A stretch of 5,922 nucleotides of DNA from Dehalococcoidia bacterium (GCA_014859215.1 JACUUS010000141.1:1-5922), one strand, 5' to 3'. Numbered from the stretch's first letter, positions 1 to 5,831 are shown. Notes: generated by a model not told the origin, from the letters alone. A program made the numbers and translations.

Positions 1-62
1 ACCTGAATCTGCAGATCTGGAGACTAAACAGGTAAACGTGCGGAACTACCGGGGGATCACGG
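1..62. other. left-edge segment, no gene recognised
   Basis: I see no convincing gene start, RNA fold or hairpin-plus-T-run terminator here. On the minus strand this is the 3' flank of the tRNA, and no terminator follows the tRNA within the window, so its transcript may continue past the left edge. A short plus-strand reading frame ends at the TAA at 33-35 and could be the tail of an upstream gene, but it is too short to support. Confidence 0.4.
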
Positions 63-135
63 TGGGCGGTACTGGATTTGAACCAGTGACCTCTGCGATG
101 TCAACGCAGCGCTCTAACCCCTGAGCTAACCGCCC
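63..135 (-). tRNA. tRNA-Val (anticodon GAC)
   Basis: Read on the minus strand, this 73-nt stretch folds into a complete cloverleaf. It has a 7-bp acceptor stem (GGGCGGT with ACCGCCC), a D arm with GCTC/GAGC, an anticodon stem CTGCG/CGCAG, a 5-nt variable loop AGGTC, and a T arm ACTGG/CCAGT around the loop TTCAAAT. The anticodon loop is TTGACAT, giving anticodon GAC (plus-strand 100-102), which reads the valine codon GUC. The discriminator base is A, as expected for tRNA-Val. The genome gives ACC followed by G after the acceptor stem, so the terminal CCA is not encoded and must be added by CCA-adding enzyme. A consensus promoter lies just upstream. Confidence 0.97.
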
Positions 136-150
136 TTGTTACCACGTTCG

Positions 151-179
151 AATATAGCTAAACCAGGGGATTTTGTCAA
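151..179 (-). promoter_or_regulatory. sigma70-type promoter of the tRNA-Val gene
   Basis: On the minus strand there is a perfect -35 box TTGACA (179-174), a 17-bp spacer and a near-perfect -10 box TATATT (156-151). Transcription would start about 7 bases on, near 144, leaving a leader of roughly 9 nt before the mature tRNA 5' end at 135. Consensus strength and position fit a stable-RNA promoter. Confidence 0.85.
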
Positions 180-191
180 CTTCGGTTATCC

Positions 192-221
192 TTGACAGTG
201 CGTTTGAGCATGCGGTAAAAT
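192..221 (+). promoter_or_regulatory. sigma70-type promoter of the DUF151 gene
   Basis: A perfect -35 box TTGACA (192-197) is followed by an 18-bp spacer and a -10 box TAAAAT (216-221). The start of transcription should fall near 228, about 20 bases before the ATG at 248. The promoter lies inside the longer open frame that begins with a TTG at 173, which argues that the longer frame is not the real start. Only 12 bases separate its -35 box from the -35 box of the divergent tRNA promoter. Confidence 0.8.
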
Positions 222-233
222 TAAATTCACCGC

Positions 234-240
234 GGGGAGG
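234..240 (+). promoter_or_regulatory. ribosome binding site deciding the start of the DUF151 gene
   Basis: GGGGAGG stands 7 bases before the ATG at 248. This strong Shine-Dalgarno sequence, together with the promoter at 192-221, fixes the start at 248 and not at the in-frame TTG at 173. Confidence 0.85.
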
Positions 241-247
241 CAGGGTT

Positions 248-766
248 ATGGTTGAGATGACTATCGAGAGCATACGAGTGAGCATGCTCAATTATCAGCG
301 GGTGGTGATACTGAAGGAGAAGCTCGCGGAACGGTACCTGCCCATCTGGATCGGGCCTGCGGAAGCTGATGCTATCGCTGTGAAGCTCCAGGAGTACAAG
401 GTTCCGCGACCTCTGACCCACGATCTCCTGGGCAGCGTCATTCTCGCATTGGGAGCAAGCGTGAACTCGATCATAGTCTGTGACCTGCGCAATGATACAT
501 TCTTCGCCAAGATCATCCTTGCATCCGATGGCAAGGAGATAGAAGTCGATTCCCGCCCGAGCGACGCTCTCGCTCTGGCTGTGCGGGCGCAGGTGCCCAT
601 ATTTGCTGAAGAGGAAGTCCTCACCAAGGCTGGTATTATTATCGATCCGGAAACCGGCAAACCGGCACCTGTCCAGGAAATTGCCCCGGAAGAACTCGAA
701 AGGATGTCGGCTTTCAAGGAGTTCATTGAGGGTCTTGACCTGTCCGATTTCGATAAGGGCGAGTAG
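248..766 (+). CDS. bifunctional nuclease family protein (DUF151/BFN), 172 aa
   Basis: The protein matches the DUF151 / 'bifunctional nuclease' family, whose plant members have been reported to have DNase and RNase activity; the role of the bacterial members is poorly settled. From the ATG at 248, residues 31-44 read LPIWIGPAEADAIA, 53-61 read PRPLTHDLL and 99-111 read EVDSRPSDALALA; these are the family's signature blocks in the usual order. PIFAEEEVL follows at 117-125. Many homologues have Gly where this protein has Glu49 (LQEYK). The acidic C-terminal tail (about 145-172) is typical. No signal peptide or membrane segment is visible, so it is cytosolic. The open frame extends back to a TTG at 173, but that start lies upstream of the promoter and lacks the family pattern. 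The gene has its own promoter and is followed by a small Cys-pair gene 41 bases on. Family assignment is firm; the biochemical activity is not shown by sequence. Confidence 0.92.
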   Translation: MVEMTIESIRVSMLNYQRVVILKEKLAERYLPIWIGPAEADAIAVKLQEYKVPRPLTHDLLGSVILALGASVNSIIVCDLRNDTFFAKIILASDGKEIEVDSRPSDALALAVRAQVPIFAEEEVLTKAGIIIDPETGKPAPVQEIAPEELERMSAFKEFIEGLDLSDFDKGE

Positions 767-768
767 GG

Positions 769-777
769 TGGTATAAT
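769..777 (+). promoter_or_regulatory. possible extended -10 promoter before the small Cys-pair gene
   Basis: TGGTATAAT is a perfect TG-N-TATAAT extended -10 element, placed just after the TAG stop of the preceding gene (764-766). Transcription would start near 784, about 24 bases before the next ATG. The region 17-18 bp upstream has no good -35 box, but extended -10 promoters can do without one. This is an inference from one motif. Confidence 0.5.
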
Positions 778-807
778 GGTAGCTGTCTTCCCCGGAGGAG
801 GTGCAGG

Positions 808-1134
808 ATGATGCCCGAGGGATTCTTGAAGCGTCTATTCTCCAAGGTGGACTGCGGCATCTGCGGGCAGAAGTATGAGCCCGGAAATATCAAAGTCCTG
901 GATCACGAGGAGGGGCTCTGGTTCCTCAGCGTGTTCTGCAGCTCCTGCGGCACTCAGGGCCTTATAGCCGCGGTTGTTCAGGAAGGCAACATAGCTGAAG
1001 TCGCCACCGACTATGTCGAACCGGACGCGGTTCCCCAGGGTGAGATAGTCGGGGTGGACGACGTCCTCGATATGCACAATTTCCTCAAGGAATTCGACGG
1101 AGATTTCTCCAGACTCTTCGGAAACCGGGAGTAA
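808..1134 (+). CDS. small protein with two CxxC pairs, function unknown, 108 aa
   Basis: I do not recognise a named family. The protein has two Cys pairs, CGIC (16-19) and CSSC (44-47), 24 residues apart, both followed by Gly: the spacing of a zinc-ribbon or rubredoxin-like knuckle that would bind one Zn or Fe. The region between them (about 28-43) is probably beta structure. After it come a hydrophobic strand (LIAAVVQEG, 52-60) and an acidic C-terminal half ending in VDDVLDMHNFLKEFDGDF, which looks helical. There is no signal peptide or membrane segment. GGAGGAGG at 794-801 is an excellent ribosome binding site. Two adjacent ATGs (808 and 811) are both at usable spacing, 6 and 9 bases. It lies between the DUF151 gene and coaE on the same strand, with a 70-base gap before coaE. 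Coding is supported by the ribosome binding site, good codon use and the paired cysteines. Confidence 0.85.
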   Translation: MMPEGFLKRLFSKVDCGICGQKYEPGNIKVLDHEEGLWFLSVFCSSCGTQGLIAAVVQEGNIAEVATDYVEPDAVPQGEIVGVDDVLDMHNFLKEFDGDFSRLFGNRE

Positions 1135-1204
1135 CAATTTCCGCTCAGCAACAGAAGCCCGGGCGCAAAGCTTGGGCTTTCGTATGTAACAGCCAGGCGT
1201 CGAT

Positions 1205-1807
1205 ATGCTCGTTGTTGGTCTTACAGGCGGAATAGCCAGCGGGAAAAGCACTGTCTCTAATATGCTGTCCGAACTCGGTGCGGGTATCATCGACGCCGAC
1301 AAGGTCGGTCATGAGATACTGAAGCCTGGCACAGACGCCTGGCGGGAGCTCCTGAAAGTATTCGGGGAGGACATAGTCGGGAGAGATGGCGGCATCGACC
1401 GCGCCGCACTCGGCAACAAGGTCTTCGGCAGGCCGGAAGCGCTTCAGCACCTTAACAGTATCACGCATCCCAGGATACGCCGCCTGGTCGAAGAACGGAT
1501 CAGGTCCTTGCGCGAACAGGGTAAACAGGTAGCCGTCATTGAAGCGACTTTGCTTCTTGAGGCCGGTTGGGCTGATCTTGTGGACGAAGTCTGGGTTACG
1601 ATTTCGTCCGAGAACAATGTGCTGGGACGCCTTGGCAAAAAGAGAGGAATTGACCAGGAGCAGGCCAGGGCCAGACTCGATTCCCAGCGGCCAATCTCCG
1701 AAAGACGGAAGGGGGCCGATGTGATTATCGAGAACGAAGGAGACATCGAAGCACTGCAGAAGCGGGTCAAAGAGCTGTGGAATAGCCGTATCCGGCCGAG
1801 GCTTTGA
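1205..1807 (+). CDS. coaE: dephospho-CoA kinase (CoaE), 200 aa
   Basis: CoaE catalyses the last step of coenzyme A synthesis: ATP-dependent phosphorylation of the 3'-hydroxyl of dephospho-CoA, in the cytosol. The Walker A P-loop GGIASGKS is at residues 8-15, right after the first strand MLVVGLT. The DAD motif (30-32, Asp being the expected catalytic base region) is followed by HEILKPG. DRAALGNKVF (65-74) and NSITHPRIR (84-92) are family landmarks, as are VIEATLLLEAGW (111-122; most homologues read PLLFE in this place) and the C-terminal QRPISERRKGADVIIEN (161-177), where the family usually has an EEKRARAD.VI.N-like block. Length is normal for a stand-alone CoaE. The ATG at 1205 has a weak ribosome binding site (AGG at 1195-1197), but it begins exactly at the first beta strand. 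The stop TGA overlaps the TTG start of the NUDIX gene, indicating translational coupling. Confidence 0.97.
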   Translation: MLVVGLTGGIASGKSTVSNMLSELGAGIIDADKVGHEILKPGTDAWRELLKVFGEDIVGRDGGIDRAALGNKVFGRPEALQHLNSITHPRIRRLVEERIRSLREQGKQVAVIEATLLLEAGWADLVDEVWVTISSENNVLGRLGKKRGIDQEQARARLDSQRPISERRKGADVIIENEGDIEALQKRVKELWNSRIRPRL

Positions 1808-2358
1808 GATTAGACAGGTGTGAATTGAGCGAGCTCTTATCGTGGGAAGACAGACTCGGGCTGGCGCTGGTCGGGAGAACCAGGAAAACGCTTGTTCTTG
1901 ACGGCTTCAGACCCTCGGCGGTGCTCATACCCGTTTACACGAACCGTGTCGCGCATTACGTTGTACTCACCAAGCGCGTGGAGTGGGTCTTTCATCATAA
2001 GGGCCAGGTATCTTTCCCGGGAGGCGCCTTCGACGAGGCAGACGGACTTCTCTGTGTCACCGCTCTCAGGGAAGCCTCCGAGGAGGTCGGGATCAGGCCG
2101 GAGGATGTCCGGGTTCTGGGCATGCTCGATGATCAGGCGACCCTTACCAGCAATTACATCATAAGCCCTTTCGTGGGCGCGATCCCGTATCCTTACAAGT
2201 TCACCGTGAACAACAATGAGGTTGACACGCTCATCAGGGCTCCGGTAAGTCTCCTCCTCGACCCGGGTTCCTGCTTCCCCACGACACTTCCCCACGACAC
2301 TTCCCGACGCCGACGGGAAAATTCATCCCTGGCACTCATACCGTTGCCAGGGATTTGA
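1804..2358 (+). CDS. NUDIX hydrolase, CoA-pyrophosphatase type, 3' end frameshifted
   Basis: The family cleaves CoA (or similar diphosphate compounds) into 4'-phosphopantetheine and 3',5'-ADP. Residues 54-74, around LTKR, HHKGQVSFPGG, match the signature of the CoA-specific NUDIX branch (UPF0035/PCD1/NudL), with Phe63 at a place where an Arg is usual. The NUDIX box is G74 followed by TALREASEEVGI (86-97), with the one-residue-longer spacing and Asp residues of the CoA branch. The frame as it stands runs to a TGA at 2356-2358 (184 aa), but after about residue 163 it turns into a low-complexity Arg/Ser-rich tail unlike the family. A perfect 13-bp tandem duplication at 2274-2299 causes this; the proper tail is readable in another frame to 2428. 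Catalytic residues are intact, so a truncated enzyme could exist. The TTG start overlaps the coaE stop (TTGA); an in-frame TTG at 1825, with AGG about 7 bases before it, is an alternative. Confidence 0.85.
   Translation: MRLDRCELSELLSWEDRLGLALVGRTRKTLVLDGFRPSAVLIPVYTNRVAHYVVLTKRVEWVFHHKGQVSFPGGAFDEADGLLCVTALREASEEVGIRPEDVRVLGMLDDQATLTSNYIISPFVGAIPYPYKFTVNNNEVDTLIRAPVSLLLDPGSCFPTTLPHDTSRRRRENSSLALIPLPGI
2274..2305 (+). repeat. 13-bp perfect tandem duplication (about 2.5 copies)
   Basis: CTTCCCCACGACA occurs at 2274-2286 and again directly at 2287-2299, and a third copy starts with CTTCCC (2300-2305) before it diverges. Because 13 is not a multiple of 3, one extra copy shifts the reading frame of the NUDIX gene by one base. 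Taking one copy away restores a continuous frame to the TAG at 2426-2428. Confidence 0.95.
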
Positions 2359-2428
2359 GATTACCGGGATTACCGCGAAGATACTCCAGCAGTTCCTTCA
2401 GGTGCTGGCTGATGGGGGGCTGGAATAG
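2300..2428 (+). pseudogene. detached C-terminal segment of the NUDIX hydrolase gene
   Basis: In the frame one base shifted from the NUDIX gene, this stretch is open to a TAG at 2426-2428. It encodes, in order, LPDADGKIHPWHSYRCQ, then GFEITGITAKILQQFLQVL and ADGGLE. A GxTA.IL-type segment followed by a helix is what NUDIX CoA pyrophosphatases carry at their C-terminus. Joined to residues 1-162 by removing one 13-bp repeat copy, it gives a 203-aa protein of normal family length. There is no start codon or ribosome binding site for independent translation. The restored stop lies 6 bases from the convergent cinA stop, matching the tight packing elsewhere. It may be a natural mutation, a slipped-strand switch or an assembly error. 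Confidence 0.85.
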
Positions 2429-2434
2429 CCGCTT

Positions 2435-3676
2435 CTACAGCAGGCGCTGGCGAAGCATGAAAAGCGCGGAAAACACCGCTCGACGCTTAACATCTATGCG
2501 GCGCGGCGGTAATCGCAGTGACAGCGAGCTCGCATCCCCCCGCACATCCACGGCAATGTGCACAGTCCCGACCGGCTTACCCTCGACTTCGGACGGACCG
2601 GCTACGCCGGTAATCCCTATGCCGATATCCGCGCCCAGTTTGGCCCTTGCCGCTCCAGCCATCGCGACTGCGACGTCCGGGTGAACCGTGCCCACGCGCG
2701 CCAGCATCCCGGCATCAACTCCAAAGGCGGCCTTCATCTCGGCGCTGTAGGTGACAAGGCCCCCCTTGAAGTACTCGGAACTGCCGGGCACATCGGTTAT
2801 GGTGCTTGCAAGAAGGCCGCCTGTGCAGGACTCCATAACGGCAAGGTTCAGTTTCTTCTCGCGGAGCAGCGAGCCGACCAGCGTCTCCAGCGTATCCTCA
2901 TCATATCCCCAGATATAACGGCCGAACAGGTCTTTGAGGCGGGCCTCGACGAGAGTGATCGCTTCTTCCGCCTCCGCCCTGCTCCCGGCTTTGGCAGTCA
3001 GGCGAAGGTGGATGCCGTCAAGCTTTGCGTAGATTCCAAGTGTAGGGTTGGATGAGCAAAGGTACTCCCTGACCATCTCGTTGACCCTGGCCTCGCTGAA
3101 CCCGAGGGTCTTCAGCGTCCGGGAAACAATCACTCCCTGACCCGGGCTGAGCCTGAGCCGGGGTTTCACGCTATTTTGCCACATGAACTGCATCTCGTCC
3201 GGGGGACCTGGCAAGGCGGCTATCACTTTACCTTCACGCTCGACCCACCATCCGGGAGCGGTTCCGCGGGAATTGGGGATGGCCTCCGCCGACGGAATCA
3301 GGTTTGCCTGTTTGATATTACAGTCGGGCATTTCGAGGCCGAACCCCTTGAAAAGCCTCCTCAACCATTCTTCCAAAGCGGGGTCGACATGCATATCCTC
3401 GCCCAATAACTCAGCGATAGCCTCACGTGTAACGTCGTCCTCGGTGGGCCCCAGGCCTCCGGTACATATGACAACTTCAGAGCGGTCGAGGGCGCGCCCC
3501 AATGCTTCGAGGATTCGAGCGCGGTTGTCGCCGACCTGCGTTATCCAGTACAGGTCTATGCCGAGCAGGGGCAGCTCTGCGGCGATGTAAGGGGCATTTG
3601 TATCCGTTATTTGCCCGAGGAGGAGCTCCGTCCCGATAGAGATAATATCGGCTCTCATGGTTCCCCGAGTCCTCAT
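2435..3676 (-). CDS. cinA: CinA family protein: nucleotide pyrophosphatase + NMN deamidase domains, 413 aa
   Basis: Full-length two-domain CinA. The N-terminal COG1058/MoCF-like domain (about 7-175) shows ISIGTELLLGQITDTN (12-27), TGGLGPTEDD (72-81) and ALPGPPDEM (154-162). Characterised members hydrolyse dinucleotide-type diphosphates such as ADP-ribose. The C-terminal PncC domain (about 260-413) shows ESCTGGLLA (282-290) with the catalytic Ser283, and GITGVAGP (354-361) followed by KPVGTVHIAV (367-376). This domain deamidates nicotinamide mononucleotide. The protein is cytosolic and of normal length. The first ATG (3676-3674) overlaps the thi4 stop as ATGA, indicating translational coupling. 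A second ATG, Met7 (3658-3656), has GGGG about 5 bases before it and gives the more usual family N-terminus MRADIISIGTELLLG; either could be used. It is the last gene of a thiC-thi4-cinA operon under a TPP riboswitch, which suggests a thiamine-linked job here. No competence role can be inferred. Confidence 0.95.
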   Translation of the reverse strand: MRTRGTMRADIISIGTELLLGQITDTNAPYIAAELPLLGIDLYWITQVGDNRARILEALGRALDRSEVVICTGGLGPTEDDVTREAIAELLGEDMHVDPALEEWLRRLFKGFGLEMPDCNIKQANLIPSAEAIPNSRGTAPGWWVEREGKVIAALPGPPDEMQFMWQNSVKPRLRLSPGQGVIVSRTLKTLGFSEARVNEMVREYLCSSNPTLGIYAKLDGIHLRLTAKAGSRAEAEEAITLVEARLKDLFGRYIWGYDEDTLETLVGSLLREKKLNLAVMESCTGGLLASTITDVPGSSEYFKGGLVTYSAEMKAAFGVDAGMLARVGTVHPDVAVAMAGAARAKLGADIGIGITGVAGPSEVEGKPVGTVHIAVDVRGDASSLSLRLPPRRIDVKRRAVFSALFMLRQRLL

Positions 3677-4500
3677 ACACCCGGAAGAGTGCGAAGATGC
3701 TTTGCTTCCGGATAGGTCACCTGCTTGAGCAGTTTGACAGTGACTTCAGCGGCCTTCTTGCCGGACAGAAGCATCGCGCCGAATGTGGGCCCCATGCGAG
3801 GCAGACCGTATACCGCACCCACGGCCATCCCGGTTACTACGAGACCCGGGTAGACCTCACCCGTGTGCTCCACGATGGCATCCTCCGATTTATCGATCCA
3901 GAGTGCGCCTTCACCCTTGAGTCTGATAAGACCGCGCTGTTCAAGCTTCTTGACCACCTGGGCATCGTGTCCGGTTGCGTCGATCACGATCCTCGATTCC
4001 AGCGGGATGGGGTCGAGGGCTGCTATCTCCCTGGGAAGGTGTGAGATCGGGCTCCAGTTTACCACGACCCCCGCCAGGCGGTCGGATTCATGTAGAATGA
4101 CATCCTCCAGCATGGTAAGAGAGAAAAACTTGACGCCGGCATCGCAGGCAGCGGCAATGAGCCGGGCGCAGGCATGGGGCGCATCCGCTACGAATAGTCC
4201 CTCCACTGCTTCTTCGAAAGGGACGCCGAGTTCATGCAGGACCTCCTGGGCCGGCTCCCGGACTGTGAATTTGTTCATGAAATAGCCGCCGATCCAGAAA
4301 CCGCCGCCCAGATAGTTGTTTCGTTCGATGACTGCGACTTTCAGGCCGTTGTCTGCCAAATCTCTACCCGCTATGAGCCCGCTTGGCCCACCCCCTACAA
4401 TAATCACATCACTCTCGGCGTACTCCTGTAACTGCTTTGAGAACGCACTCACGATGGCGCGGGTGACTTCGCTTTCTTTCACCGGATGAAACAGAGCCAT
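3673..4500 (-). CDS. thi4: thiazole synthase Thi4, probably sulfide-dependent, 275 aa
   Basis: Thi4 builds the thiazole part of thiamine as an ADP adduct (ADP-thiazole) from NAD and glycine. In yeast the sulfur comes from an active-site Cys, making the enzyme single-use; archaeal-type enzymes lack it and use free sulfide catalytically. Here the dinucleotide-binding motif GGGPSG is at 36-41 with the ribose-binding Glu59 at the end of strand 2. RNNYLGGGFWIGG (60-72), DATGHD (174-179) and PRMGPTFGAM (234-243) are Thi4 landmarks. The only cysteines are Cys111 and Cys119; none follows GHD, where yeast Thi4 has its donor Cys. A sulfide-dependent catalytic enzyme is therefore inferred. The start at 4500 is backed by GAGGAGAG at 4514-4507, 6 bases upstream. 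It lies 29 bases after thiC and overlaps cinA by 4 bases. FAD-enzyme alternatives (ThiO, GlcD-like) do not fit these motifs. Confidence 0.95.
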   Translation of the reverse strand: MALFHPVKESEVTRAIVSAFSKQLQEYAESDVIIVGGGPSGLIAGRDLADNGLKVAVIERNNYLGGGFWIGGYFMNKFTVREPAQEVLHELGVPFEEAVEGLFVADAPHACARLIAAACDAGVKFFSLTMLEDVILHESDRLAGVVVNWSPISHLPREIAALDPIPLESRIVIDATGHDAQVVKKLEQRGLIRLKGEGALWIDKSEDAIVEHTGEVYPGLVVTGMAVGAVYGLPRMGPTFGAMLLSGKKAAEVTVKLLKQVTYPEAKHLRTLPGV

Positions 4501-4529
4501 TTACTTCTCTCCTCGACAATATTGGCAAG

Positions 4530-5825
4530 CTAGCAACGACCCGGCGTGGTGCCTATATAGTTGGCCACCAGTTCCATGGCGCAATACTGACCGCACATGC
4601 TGCAACCAGACCCTGACGTTTGGTGCTGTCCGCGCACTCTGGAGGACTTTTCAGGGTCGAGTGAGAGCCTTACCTGCTCCTTCCAGTCCAGCTTCTTGCG
4701 TGCCAGAGACATCGCCCTGTCCCAGTCAAGCGCCCCCCTTACTCCCTTCACGATATCTCCGGCATGAGCCGCGAGCCTGGTCGCCGTGACTCCTTCCCGC
4801 ACGTCTTCCGCGTCAGGCAGGGCCAGGTGCTCTGAAGGGGTCACGTAGCATAGATAGTCCGCACCGGAGGCGGATGCGATCGCGCCCCCGATCGCGGCGC
4901 TGATATGGTCGTAACCTGCCCCGATGTCCGTGACCAGCGGTCCGAGAACATAGAAAGGCGCACCCCTACAAACGATCTTTTCAAGCTGCACGTTGGCTGC
5001 TATCTGGTCCAGCGGCATATGACCGGGCCCTTCGACCATAACCTGCACCCCGGCGGCACGGCTGTGATCGACAAGTTCGCCTATGGTGAGGAGCTCCTCT
5101 ATCTGAGCTCGATCGGAGGCATCCGCAAGGCTTCCGGGACGGAGACCATCCCCCAGACTCAAGGTGACGTCGTATCTGAGAGCAATTTCGAGCAGGCGGT
5201 CAAAATGCTCATACAGGGGGTTCTCCTGGCCGTTATGGAGCATCCAGGCTATGGTGAAAGCCCCGCCTCGTGAAACAACGTCCGTCAGTCTCGGCGACTG
5301 CTTAAGGCGGTCGACGGCTTTGCGGGTTATCCCGCAGTGCACGGTAATGAAATCGACGCCGTCTTCGGCGTGTTCCTGGATGACCGAGAAAAGGTGGTCC
5401 ACCGGCATGGCCACTATCGCTCCCCACCGGTTGATGGCCTCGATCCCGGCCTGATATATAGGGACTGTTCCGAGGGGTAATGATGTGGCAGCGGCAATAG
5501 AGCGGCGGATTGAGCGAATGTCACCGCCTGTGCTGAGGTCCATTACTGTGTCCGCCTTCGCGCCTTCGGCTGCACGCAGCTTGGCGAGTTCGGTATTCAC
5601 ATCGCCGAAGTCCGAGGATGTGCCGATGTTGGCGTTGACTTTGGTCCTGAGCCCTTTTCCTATTCCACAGGGTTGGAGATTTTCATGATTCACGTTCGCG
5701 GGAATCACGATGGATCCATCCTCGACGCCGGCCCGGACCTGTTCCGCCTCGAGGCCTTCACTATTCGCAACGGCCCTCATGAAGGGAGTGATGGTGCCCT
5801 TTCGAGCTTGCTCTAACTGCGTCAA
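4530..5825 (-). CDS. thiC: phosphomethylpyrimidine synthase ThiC, short form, 431 aa
   Basis: ThiC is a radical-SAM enzyme that rearranges aminoimidazole ribotide (AIR) into HMP-P, the pyrimidine part of thiamine. Landmarks in order: KVNANIGTS (62-70), MDLSTGGD (95-102), SLGDGLRPG (223-231), EGPGHMPL (265-272), PLVTDIGAGYDH (296-307) and YVTPSEHL (327-334). The C-terminal cluster-binding cysteines are Cys408, Cys411 and Cys415 (CSMCGQYC), which hold the [4Fe-4S] cluster. Spacing is CX2CX3C, one residue shorter than the CX2CX4C of the E. coli enzyme. At 431 aa it is the short form common in anaerobes and archaea, without the N-terminal extension of the 600-residue type. The start is TTG (5825-5823), with GAAGGGG at 5838-5832 six bases before it. 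The oxygen-sensitive cluster fits an anaerobe. It is the first gene of the thiC-thi4-cinA operon and follows a TPP riboswitch and terminator. Confidence 0.97.
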   Translation of the reverse strand: MTQLEQARKGTITPFMRAVANSEGLEAEQVRAGVEDGSIVIPANVNHENLQPCGIGKGLRTKVNANIGTSSDFGDVNTELAKLRAAEGAKADTVMDLSTGGDIRSIRRSIAAATSLPLGTVPIYQAGIEAINRWGAIVAMPVDHLFSVIQEHAEDGVDFITVHCGITRKAVDRLKQSPRLTDVVSRGGAFTIAWMLHNGQENPLYEHFDRLLEIALRYDVTLSLGDGLRPGSLADASDRAQIEELLTIGELVDHSRAAGVQVMVEGPGHMPLDQIAANVQLEKIVCRGAPFYVLGPLVTDIGAGYDHISAAIGGAIASASGADYLCYVTPSEHLALPDAEDVREGVTATRLAAHAGDIVKGVRGALDWDRAMSLARKKLDWKEQVRLSLDPEKSSRVRGQHQTSGSGCSMCGQYCAMELVANYIGTTPGRC

Positions 5826-5831
5826 AGTGAA

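Noticed and set aside
173..247. Upstream extension of the DUF151 gene from a TTG at 173
   Set aside because: The stretch contains the -35 and -10 boxes of the gene's own promoter, and a strong ribosome binding site stands before the ATG at 248; the added residues do not resemble the family.
1155..1179. Inverted repeat AAGCCC / GGGCTT between the small Cys-pair gene and coaE, as a terminator
   Set aside because: The stem is only 6 bp with a 13-nt loop, and TCGTATG follows in place of a T run. It may be a weak hairpin, but I cannot support a terminator.
1837..2295. Long minus-strand open frame opposite the NUDIX gene
   Set aside because: It lies across the clear NUDIX coding signal and resembles no family; it is a shadow of GC-rich codon use. 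The same applies to the minus-strand frame at 835-1302.
2274..2305. Programmed +1 ribosomal frameshifting in the NUDIX gene
   Set aside because: No slippery site or stimulatory structure is evident, and an exact 13-bp tandem duplication explains the one-base shift more simply.
2429..2434. Bidirectional terminator between the convergent NUDIX and cinA genes
   Set aside because: Only 6 bases separate the stops, and I found no GC-rich hairpin with T runs in the nearby coding ends.
2355..2684. Plus-strand frame starting next to the NUDIX stop
   Set aside because: It overlaps the cinA 3' end in antisense, has low-complexity Arg/Ser-rich content, and is not in the frame of the detached NUDIX tail.
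2558..3055. 165-residue plus-strand frame inside cinA
   Set aside because: It is antisense to the well-conserved CinA C-terminal domain and lacks a ribosome binding site or family resemblance.
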